Assembly: GCA_963773735.1 (NCBI GenBank)
Contig: CAVZCK010000022.1
Coordinates: 124,001 to 188,000 of the forward strand
Source of the DNA: CAVZCK01 sp963773735
GTDB lineage: Bacteria > Pseudomonadota > Alphaproteobacteria > Rhizobiales > Rhodomicrobiaceae
Reading direction: 5' to 3'
DNA: 64,000 bases
The notes under the pieces were generated by a model. That model had not been told where the DNA came from. It made no database searches and worked only from the letters and a program-made list of their open reading frames with translations. The translations under genes were made by a program, and so were the position numbers. Positions 11,974-19,389 of the stretch are shown one piece after another (the stretch's first letter is position 1; each line of letters opens with the position of its first letter).

Positions 11974-12923
11974 ATGGACGTGAACCGGCAGGCTATAGAC
12001 GAGGCGAGCAAAAAGCTTTCGAATTGGGGCCGCTGGGGCAATGACGACCAGATCGGCACGCTCAACCACGTCACGCCGGAGGACATCGTCAAGGCGGCGA
12101 GCCTCGTTCGCAGCGGCAAGGTGTTCGCGCTCGGCATTCCGCTTGACCGCACCGGCCCGCAGACCGGCCTGTTCGGCGGCCGATTCAACCCGATCCACCA
12201 GATGCTCGCCACCGGCACCGACGCCATTGCCGGCCGGCAGGACTGGAACAGGATCCGCTATGCCGACGACACGCTGACGCTTGTGCGTGCAGGGCGCCAC
12301 GCATTGGGACGCGCTCGGCCACATCTTTTACGAGGACAAGGCCTATAACGGCTATGACGCCAAGCTGATCGACTCGCGCGGCCTCTCCGTGCTCGGCATC
12401 GAGCATTCCAAGAACAAGATGGTCGGGCGCGGCGTCTTGCTCGACATCGCCCGCTTTCGCGGCGTCCCGTGGATGCAGGACGGCGAAAGCATCGGCAATG
12501 ACGAGCTCGACGCATGCGCCAAGGCGCAGAACGTCACCATCGGCCGCGGCCGATTTCGTCATCGTCCGCACCGGGCAGATGGAGCGCTGCCTCGCTGAGA
12601 AGGAATGGGGCGGTTATGCCGGCGGCGACGCACCCGGCGTCAAGTTCGAGAATTGCTATTGGTGCCAGGAAAAGCAGATCGCCGCGATCTGCACCGACAC
12701 CTGGGGGGTCGAGGTGCGGCCGAACGAGACCAAGGAGGCCAACCAGCCCTGGCACTGGGTGGTGATCCCGGCGATGGGCTTGTGCATGGGCGAGATTTTC
12801 TATCTCAAGGAGCTGGCCGAAGACTGCGCCGCCGACAAGGTCTATGAATTCTTCTTCTGCGGCCCGCCGCTGATCATCACCGGCGGCACCGGCTCACCGA
12901 TCAATCCGCAGGCCATCAAATAG
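11974..12923 (+). pseudogene. Cyclase-family (kynurenine formamidase-like) hydrolase, two frameshifts
   Basis: The reconstructed protein has about 315 residues. It belongs to the metal-dependent cyclase/formamidase family; the metal-binding sequence GATHWDALGH is clear, followed by GRGVLLDIARFRG. Three frames make up the gene: 11974 to about 12280, then to about 12546, then to the stop. Each change is one extra base, and skipping it restores conserved sequence (TLTLCVQGATHW; VTIGAADFVIVRTG). GGGAGG precedes ATG 11974. The histidinol-dehydrogenase homologue follows 9 bp later, so the two likely form one catabolic operon. Real decay is possible, but sequence error is more likely. Confidence 0.75.
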
Positions 12924-12932
12924 GCAAGGCTC

Positions 12933-14241
12933 ATGGCACGGTATCTGAAGCGCGGGCGGGACGCCGCGCTGCGAGCGGAAGACGCCGCGAAAGTGAGGGC
13001 GACAGTCGAAGGCATTCTCGCCGATATCGAGGCGCGCGGCGATCGAGGCCGTGCGCGAATTGTCGGTGAAGTTCGACAATTGGGATCGCGAGGACTATCG
13101 GCTGACCGACGCCGAGATCCAGGACTGCCTGTCGCAGCTTTCGCGCCGCGATCTCGACGACATCCGCTTCGCGCAGGAGCAGGTGCGCAACTTCGCCCAG
13201 CACCAGCGCGCCGCGCTCAAGGATATCGAGGTCGAGACGCTGCCTGGTGTGGTGCTCGGCCATAAGAATATCCCGGTGAATTCGGTCGGCTGCTACGTGC
13301 CGGGCGGCAAATATCCGATGGTCGCCTCGGCGCATATGTCGATCATCACCGCCAAGGTGGCGGGCGTCGCGCGGATCGTCACCTGCGCGCCGCCCTACCA
13401 GGGCAAACCGGCCGCGGCCATCGTCGCCGCGCAGCATCTTGCCGGCGCCGATGTCATCTATTGCCTCGGCGGCATCCAGGCGGTGGCCGCGATGGCGATC
13501 GGCACCGAGAGCATCGCGCCGGTCGACATGCTGGTCGGGCCCGGCAACGCCTTCGTCGCCGAGGCCAAGCGCCAGCTCTATCGGCCGCGTCGGCATCGAT
13601 CTGTTCGCCGGCCCGACCGAAACGCTGATCATCGCCGACGAAACCGTCGATGGCGAGATCTGCGCCACCGACCTGCTCGGACAGGCCGAGCATGGACCGA
13701 CCTCGCCCGCGATCCTGCTCACGAATTCGGAGAAGCTCGCCCGCGAGACCATGGCCGAGGTCGAGCGCCTGCTGACGATCCTGCCGACAGCGCCGATCGC
13801 CGCCAAGGCCTGGGAGGATTATGGCGAGGTCATCGTCTGCGACGACGAGGACGAGATGGTGCGCGAGGCGGACCGGATCGCCTCCGAGCATGTGCAGGTC
13901 ATGACCCGCGACCCGGACTATTTCCTCGACCACATGAGCAATTACGGCGCGCTGTTCCTCGGGCCGCGCACCAACGTCGCCTATGGCGACAAGGTGATCG
14001 GCACCAACCACACGCTGCCGACGATGAAGGCGGCGCGCTATACGGGCGGGCTGTGGGTCGGCAAGTTCCTGAAGACCTGCACCTACCAGCGCGTACTGAC
14101 CGACGAGGCGTCGGCAGGATCGGCGAATATTGCTCGCGCCTGTGCATGCTCGAAGGCTTCGTCGCCCATGCCGAGCAGGCGAACGTCCGGGTACGCCGCT
14201 ATGGCGGCAAGAACGTGCCATATGGTGCGGCGGCCGAGTGA
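12933..14241 (+). pseudogene. Histidinol dehydrogenase homologue, three frameshifts
   Basis: The reconstructed protein has about 435 residues. It is clearly in the HisD family: GGIQAVAAMAIGTESI, VDMLVGPGNAFVAEAKRQLY, DLFAGPTETLIIADE and GQAEHGPTSPAILLT, the last carrying the zinc and catalytic region. Its frame changes at about 13044 (+1), 13582 (+1) and 14116 (-1). Because it sits with a cyclase-like hydrolase and an SDR oxidoreductase, not with other his genes, it resembles the catabolic branch that includes sulfopropanediol dehydrogenase HpsN. That link is inference; no sulfonate lyase is seen. The product is an NAD-dependent alcohol dehydrogenase of unknown substrate. Confidence 0.72.
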
Positions 14242-14302
14242 CTATTTACTTGAGGCAGATATAAGCTGAATTCCGGTGCTATCCCTCGGGAGGCCAGGGC
14301 AA

Positions 14303-14708
14303 ATGTCAAATCTGATTATACTTAAGACATATCCGAAACACCTTAAGAGAGTCGTGGAACTTCAGAAGCACGCTCTGAAATACAGGATAAAAAATGCGAA
14401 GACCAATGACCTTTTGCTCCTCGCGGAAATACAATCGCAAGGCCCCGCTGTGGTTTGCTATGGGATGTGGTTGAAGTGCCAACGCCCTGCAGAGCGAGGC
14501 GAAACGGACAAGATCTGGGGCAAGGAATGGAAATTCATCATTGAGGGGCAGGGCTGCGATAGCTTGCCCCGTTTTTCCCCCGAGCGAGAGAAGGTCTCCT
14601 TAAAAAACTACGGCAAGGGAGGCGGCGGCACAGTTATCTTGTTATGTTCTTCCTGAAGACATGAATGCCTTCCGGGAAAAAGGATTGTTAATGCCGTTTA
14701 TGAGCTGA
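14303..14708 (+). CDS. Hypothetical protein, AT-richer than its neighbours (frameshifted)
   Basis: This encodes about 134 residues if one extra base near 14642 is skipped; the frame then runs on as YVLPEDMNAFREKGLL instead of stopping at 14656. The start is ATG 14303 with GGGAGG upstream. The sequence is rich in lysine and tryptophan (WGKEWKFIIEGQGCDSLP; SPEREKVSLKNYG) and has no membrane segment. I do not recognise the family with confidence; it has the feel of a small EVE/ASCH-like fold, but that is a guess. Its base composition is clearly lower in GC than the flanking catabolic genes, suggesting separate acquisition. Confidence 0.5.
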
Positions 14709-14731
14709 TCTCGCGGGAGGAAAACCGCACG

Positions 14732-15505
14732 ATGCAAGCAGATGACCTTCCCAAGACACCGTCCTTCCGACTCGACGGTCGGCGCGCGCTCGTCACCGGT
14801 GCGGGACGCGGCATCGGCCTCGGTGTCGCCACTGCTTTCGCCGAGGCCGGTGCTCATGTCACGCTCTGCGCCCGAACCACCGAGGAAATCGAGAAAGCGG
14901 CGGAGGCTTTGCGCAGCCGCGGCTGGTCCGCCGATGCACTGACCTGCGACGTGACCGACCTCGATGCCTTCGCCGGGGCGATCGCCCGAGCCGAGCCCTA
15001 CGACATCCTCTTCAACAACGCCGGCACGAACCGGCCCAAGCCTTTCGTCGATGTGCCGGTCGAGGATTTCGACGCGGTTATGGGGTTGAACGTCCGCGCC
15101 GCCTTCTTTGCCGCTCAGGCCGTCGTGCGCAAACTCCTCGCGGCAGGAAAGCCCGGATCGATCATCAACATGTCCTCGCAGATGGGCCATGTCGGCGGAG
15201 CGACCCGCTCGCTCTACTGCGCCTCCAAATGGGCCATGGAAGGTTTTACGCGCGCCATGGCCATCGAGCTTGGTCCGCACGGCATCCGGGTCAACACGCT
15301 GTGCCCGACCTTCATCGAGACGCCGATGACGCGCCCGTTCTTCGAGAATGAAGCCTTCCGCCAGAGCGTCGTTGCGAAGATCAAGCTGGGCCGCCTTGGC
15401 ACGGTCAGCGAGGTGATGGGCGCCGCCTTGTTTCTCGCCTCGGATGCCTCATCTTTGATGACCGGGGCGTCATTGCTGGTGGACGGCGGTTGGACCGCCG
15501 ATTGA
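14732..15505 (+). CDS. SDR-family NAD(P)-dependent oxidoreductase
   Basis: This is a 257-residue classical short-chain dehydrogenase. It shows the cofactor motif TGAGRGIG (22-29), NNAG, the serine in INMSSQMG, the catalytic YCASK, and the C-terminal sequence TGASLLVDGGWTAD. GGGAGG precedes ATG 14732. It is probably the second dehydrogenase of the pathway that starts with the cyclase and histidinol-dehydrogenase homologue; families alone do not tell the substrate. Confidence 0.88.
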   Translation: MQADDLPKTPSFRLDGRRALVTGAGRGIGLGVATAFAEAGAHVTLCARTTEEIEKAAEALRSRGWSADALTCDVTDLDAFAGAIARAEPYDILFNNAGTNRPKPFVDVPVEDFDAVMGLNVRAAFFAAQAVVRKLLAAGKPGSIINMSSQMGHVGGATRSLYCASKWAMEGFTRAMAIELGPHGIRVNTLCPTFIETPMTRPFFENEAFRQSVVAKIKLGRLGTVSEVMGAALFLASDASSLMTGASLLVDGGWTAD

Positions 15506-15609
15506 GATTTGCCAATTTGCAGCGCCGCTCCGACGATTGACGATTTGCCGGCGAGCATGACGGAACTTGAGGATGCCCTTGAGAATTCGAGGCATGAGGA
15601 GGCCGTCAA

Positions 15610-16017
15610 ATGAAACTTGCCACCGATCTGGTGATCCGCCGCGGGGAGGATTTCCTCTTCGTCCGGCGCAGGAGCGAGCCCTTCAAGGGCTTATTGGCGC
15701 TTCCGGGCGGATTTGTTGAGGAAGACGAGACCGTCGAACATGCCGCTCTGCGCGAACTCGAAGAAGAAACCGCCATTCGCATTGCGGAAGATCGGTTGCG
15801 ATTGATCGGCGTGTTCTCCCGCGTCGACCGTGATCCAAGACAGCGCGTGATATCGATCGCCTATCGCGCTGACGTGCCGCTGGAAACCAAAGCGCGGGCG
15901 GGCGATGATGCCGCGGATATCCTTTGGCTGCCTGGGGCAAAAGCCATCGAATTGGGCCTGGCGTTCGATCATGCCGAGATCCTGGATGCGGCCCAAAGAC
16001 TGCGGGCTTTTTCGTAA
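15610..16017 (+). CDS. Nudix hydrolase
   Basis: This encodes 135 residues. The Nudix box reads GGFVEEDETVEHAALRELEE followed by ETAI, matching the GX5EX7REUXEEXGU pattern except that its last glycine is replaced. The N-terminal LVIRRGEDFLFVRRRSEPFKG is typical of ADP-ribose pyrophosphatase or nucleotide-cleaning members. GAGGAGG lies upstream of ATG 15610. It starts 104 bp after the SDR gene and may share its transcript, though its role there is unclear. Confidence 0.85.
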   Translation: MKLATDLVIRRGEDFLFVRRRSEPFKGLLALPGGFVEEDETVEHAALRELEEETAIRIAEDRLRLIGVFSRVDRDPRQRVISIAYRADVPLETKARAGDDAADILWLPGAKAIELGLAFDHAEILDAAQRLRAFS

Positions 16018-16086
16018 GCGCCTCTCCCCGCACCCGTCATGGAAGCGTCTCACCGGCCTTGCCGTACCGGCCGCTGCATTCTCTGA

Positions 16087-16924
16087 TTAGTGCGCCATCA
16101 ATACCGGCGTCCGCGCCGCGCGCAGCACAAGCTCGGTGATGCCGCCGAACACGCGCTCCTGCCATCGCCAATGGCTGTATGCGCCCATGACCAGCAGCGC
16201 GCCGCCGAGCGCATCGCACTTGCCGAGCAGCACTTCGCCCGTGCTCTTGGCCGAAGCTGGCACCACCTCGCTCCGCACCTCCGCATAGTGCAGCTGCAGA
16301 TATTGCTCGGCATCCTGAAGCGAAACCGTCGATTTCAGCATTCTCGCCGATCGCTGTCAGGTAAACCTCCTTGGCGTGCCGCAGGAAAGGCTGCGCTGCC
16401 GCGACCGCGCGCGCGGCTTCGACGCTTTCCTTCCACGCGATGACAACCCGCTCGAAGCTTCGTTCATCAGCCCCCGCTGGAGGCACGAGCAGCACCGGCC
16501 GGCCGCTCCCGAAAAGCGCCGCGCCGCGCACCTCTTGCCAGCCCTTGGCGGCAAAATGCGAACCGCTGCCGACCACCGAAAGGTCGGCGAGCCGGGCAGC
16601 ATGGCCCACGACGCCGCCAATCTCACCCTCCGCGGCGGCGAACTCGGAATCGACATGCGGAAATCGTCCGGCGCAGGCCTCGAACATTTGCTGCGCCTGG
16701 CTTAGCTTCTCAGCACGCTCGCGCCGCGCATTCTCGATGGCACGGTTAAATATCTCCGGGGTCGCAATATCGTCATTGATCGGCAGCGTCACATGGAGCG
16801 GCCGCGCAAAAACACCGCTGACTTGAGCCGAGAACAGCCGGCCAATGACGAAGGCAGCGTCCGCGACAGGCGCAACACCGCCGCCGCCATCGCAAAACGG
16901 CAGCAAGACTCTTTTGATCGCCAT
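16087..16924 (-). CDS. Tandem universal stress protein (frameshifted)
   Basis: The reconstructed protein has about 278 residues with two Usp folds. The second ends with the nucleotide-binding signature VMGAYSHWRWQERVFGG. One extra base near 16343 splits it; the upstream frame continues to 16037 without the signature, while the frame 16087-16341 carries it. I use ATG 16924 because GGAGG lies 5 bases before it. It faces the CBS-BON gene across a spacer holding two FNR/FixK-like boxes, so it is probably induced when oxygen is low. Confidence 0.8.
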
Positions 16925-17078
16925 CATGGCCTCCATTCACACATCGGGAGCTGCAAAGCGCTCGCCTGGACGCGGCGCCGAACTCTGGCGGCGAAGATGG
17001 CCGTCATTCGCCCACCCGCCTGCATGGCATTCGTTTGCTGCGGCGCATCCATCTCGCGCCAGCTCCGTCCCCGCGTCC

Positions 17079-17092
17079 TTGATTTACGTCAA
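17079..17092. promoter_or_regulatory. FNR/FixK-like box (USP side)
   Basis: TTGATTTACGTCAA matches TTGAT-N4-ATCAA with one mismatch. It lies 155 bp before the USP start at 16924 and could drive that leftward gene. Confidence 0.55.
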
Positions 17093-17213
17093 AAGCGGGC
17101 AGGTGCGGTATGATCGGCTTGCCTCGCAGTTCACGAGCAGACTGGGCAAGGCGACGAATCGGCGAGGTCCTTTGTTATTTCGAGCGCCGCTCGCGTCGAT
17201 TTCCATGGCACCG

Positions 17214-17227
17214 TTGACCCGGATCAA
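17214..17227. promoter_or_regulatory. FNR/FixK-like box (CBS-BON side)
   Basis: TTGACCCGGATCAA matches the FNR/FixK consensus with one mismatch. Its centre is about 60 bp before the CBS-BON ATG, which places a class-II start site (-41.5 spacing) about 18 bp before the gene. Confidence 0.65.
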
Positions 17228-17279
17228 AGCGCGCCGGCCATCCTGACGGGAAATTGGCAGAGTTTGTAAGGAGGACGCC

Positions 17280-17969
17280 ATGAAAGCCGCCGACATTATG
17301 ACCAAGGACGTCGTCACCGTGAGTGACCAAAGCTACGTTCAGGACGCCGCAAAGCTGCTCCTGCAACACAGAATCAGCGCTCTCCCGGTGGTCGATAGTG
17401 CCGGCGGCCTGGTCGGCATTGTCAGCGAAGGTGATCTCATACGCCGCGTCGAGTTGGGTACGCAGCACCAGAACGCGTGGTGGCTTGAGATGCTCGCCGA
17501 TGCCGACTCCCTTGCCCGTCAGTATGTCAGGGAGCATTCGCGCAAGATCGCCGACATCATGACCAGGAGTGTCGTCACGGCGAAGCCCGACGCCGATCTG
17601 GGCGACATTGCGAATTTGCTGGAGAAACACGGCATCAAGCGCGTGCCGATTGTTGAAGACGGCAGGATCGTCGGCATTGTCAGCCGCTCCAACCTGATTC
17701 AGGCGCTGGCCGCGCTGGACAAGGGCATTGCGATCAAGGGCAAACCGGATGACGCGGCCATTCGGGACCAAGTCCTGGCGCGATTGAAAGCCGAGTCATG
17801 GCGCCCATTCCTGATCAATGTGATCGTGCATAATGGGAAGGTCGATCTGTGGGGCATTGCGAACAGCCCGGAGCAGAAGACAGCCGCCCGTGTCGTAGCC
17901 GAGGTGACGCCGGGGGTCACGGCCGTGAACGACAATTTGATCGTCCGACCCGTTGCTTACGGCGAATGA
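17280..17969 (+). CDS. CBS-domain and BON-domain protein
   Basis: This is a 229-residue cytoplasmic protein with two CBS domains (about 1-60, starting MKAADIMTKDVVTV; and about 90-150, with IMTRSVVTAKPDADLGDIA) followed by a BON domain (about 155-225). CBS pairs bind adenine nucleotides, and BON domains bind lipids or ligands. Such proteins are commonly induced together with universal stress proteins. AAGGAGG lies just before ATG 17280. An FNR/FixK-like box precedes it. It is intact. Confidence 0.88.
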   Translation: MKAADIMTKDVVTVSDQSYVQDAAKLLLQHRISALPVVDSAGGLVGIVSEGDLIRRVELGTQHQNAWWLEMLADADSLARQYVREHSRKIADIMTRSVVTAKPDADLGDIANLLEKHGIKRVPIVEDGRIVGIVSRSNLIQALAALDKGIAIKGKPDDAAIRDQVLARLKAESWRPFLINVIVHNGKVDLWGIANSPEQKTAARVVAEVTPGVTAVNDNLIVRPVAYGE

Positions 17970-18111
17970 CGCCGAGTGGGGGCCGGCGAGCTTCACAAGA
18001 TCGAGCCGGTCCCCGAAAACCTGCAGCGCCTGGGCGCGTCAGCCCGCAATATGACGCTCGCCGTCCCTGGCGCTTCCGGGCTTGAACGCCGCCACCTCAA
18101 ACGCGGCCGGT

Positions 18112-18125
18112 TTGATGACGATCAA
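18112..18125. promoter_or_regulatory. Perfect FNR/FixK box
   Basis: TTGATGACGATCAA has two perfect half sites. A -10-like TAAAAT sits at about 18148-18153, so a start site near 18160 would be at the classic 41.5 bp from the box centre. The next gene, a universal stress protein, starts at 18207. Confidence 0.75.
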
Positions 18126-18206
18126 CTCCCGCGGGGATAAGTTGCGCTAAAATTCGATATCGGAATCTTGCACAGTGGCCGCGCTCATAGTGAGGAGGGC
18201 AAAGCG

Positions 18207-19019
18207 ATGACATTCAAAGACATCTTGGTTCATCAGGCCGACGATACGCATGCAGACGAACGGCTGAAATTCTCGGTTTCACTGGCTGCCGGCTTTGAAG
18301 CCCGGCTGACGGGCGTCTATATGCTCGACTTTCCCGTGATTCCCGGCTTTGCGGCCGCCCAACTGCCGGAGGAGATTGTCCAGCAGCACTATAACGAAAT
18401 CCGGCGCCGGGCAGCCCAGCGTCGCGATGCTTTTGACGCCGCGGCAAAGCCGGCCGGTTTGTCGGCCGAATTTCGTATCATGGAAGGCGATCCGTTCGAC
18501 GCCCTGACCCTGTTCGCACGCACCGCCGATCTGGTCGTGGCCAGCCAGCCCGATCCGGACAACCCTGCGCCGCAGGACCCTGTTGTGCAGTCGCTGGTCC
18601 TTTCGGCCGGCCGCCCCGTGCTGATGGTCCCTTATGCCGGCAATTATTCCCCGCTGGCGAAACGGATCATGGTCGCGTGGAACGCGACACGCGAAAGCAC
18701 CCGTGCCGTGCATGATGCGCTGCCATTTCTGAAGCGTGCCGAGACTGTGATCATTTTCAGCGTCAGCTCCGACGATCAGGTCACCGACGCCGAAATCGCT
18801 GCCCACCTGGTAGCGCACGGAGTGAAGGCGACGGCGAGGCAGACCATCGCGCCTGATATCAGTGTCGGCGAGGCCATCTTGTCGGCGATTGCCGACAACA
18901 GCATCGAACTCCTGGTGATGGGAGCGTACGGACATTCTCGGCTGCGCGAACTGGTGCTGGGCGGCGCCACGCGGGAGATCATGGAGGCGATGACCTGCCC
19001 GGTCGTGTTCTCGCATTGA
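18207..19019 (+). CDS. Tandem universal stress protein
   Basis: This encodes 270 residues with two Usp folds. The C-terminal one carries the nucleotide-binding signature VMGAYGHSRLRELVLGGATR. I start at ATG 18207 because GAGGAGGG lies 8 bases upstream; the frame is open further but without a ribosome site. It is preceded by a perfect FNR/FixK box with promoter-like spacing, so oxygen-limited expression is likely. It is the third gene of the stress island. Confidence 0.87.
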   Translation: MTFKDILVHQADDTHADERLKFSVSLAAGFEARLTGVYMLDFPVIPGFAAAQLPEEIVQQHYNEIRRRAAQRRDAFDAAAKPAGLSAEFRIMEGDPFDALTLFARTADLVVASQPDPDNPAPQDPVVQSLVLSAGRPVLMVPYAGNYSPLAKRIMVAWNATRESTRAVHDALPFLKRAETVIIFSVSSDDQVTDAEIAAHLVAHGVKATARQTIAPDISVGEAILSAIADNSIELLVMGAYGHSRLRELVLGGATREIMEAMTCPVVFSH

Positions 19020-19389
19020 GCGAGCGGCAATAGGTGCGCAGCGTTGGGGACGAGTGACGTTGCTCGCCGCGAACGGCGGCGGCGTGTCGGGGCACGGCGA
19101 GGAATTTTCGCGCATGTCCCCCGCAGCGAATACGCAAGAAAAGGGGGTGATCGACCGTGCCCTTTCTGGCAAAGGGCGAGACGGTCCACGCCGGAATGCG
19201 GTTGCCGGGACTCCAGCGATCCGCCTTCTTATGTGTCGCGCTCATGATCGGCCCGCGGGTATCGGAGGGATTATGTTTCGCGCTCATGACAGGCCCCGCG
19301 CGTAGCGGGAGAGAACCAACGCGAGGCCAGGTTTGAGACATCAGACTGAAACAATCAGTTCATAAATACGCATATGAAACAAACGTTGC
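19020..19389. other. Intergenic stretch before the RpiR-aminotransferase gene
   Basis: About 370 bp without a convincing gene. It holds an imperfect 33-bp direct repeat and, just before the RpiR start, an AT-rich region with TGAAACAATCAGTTCA, a weak inverted repeat that could be an operator. Confidence 0.5.
19229..19304. repeat. Imperfect direct repeat, 33-34 bp, two copies
   Basis: Copies at 19229-19261 and 19271-19304 share TTATGT, TCGCGCTCATGA, GGCCC and CGCG blocks with few changes, at a period of 42 bp. The function is unknown. Confidence 0.6.

Larger units (their letters stand above)
16925..17279. other. Divergent regulatory spacer between USP and CBS-BON genes
   Basis: This 355 bp spacer has no convincing gene. 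It holds two FNR/FixK-type boxes, one nearer each of the two divergent genes. Confidence 0.6.
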
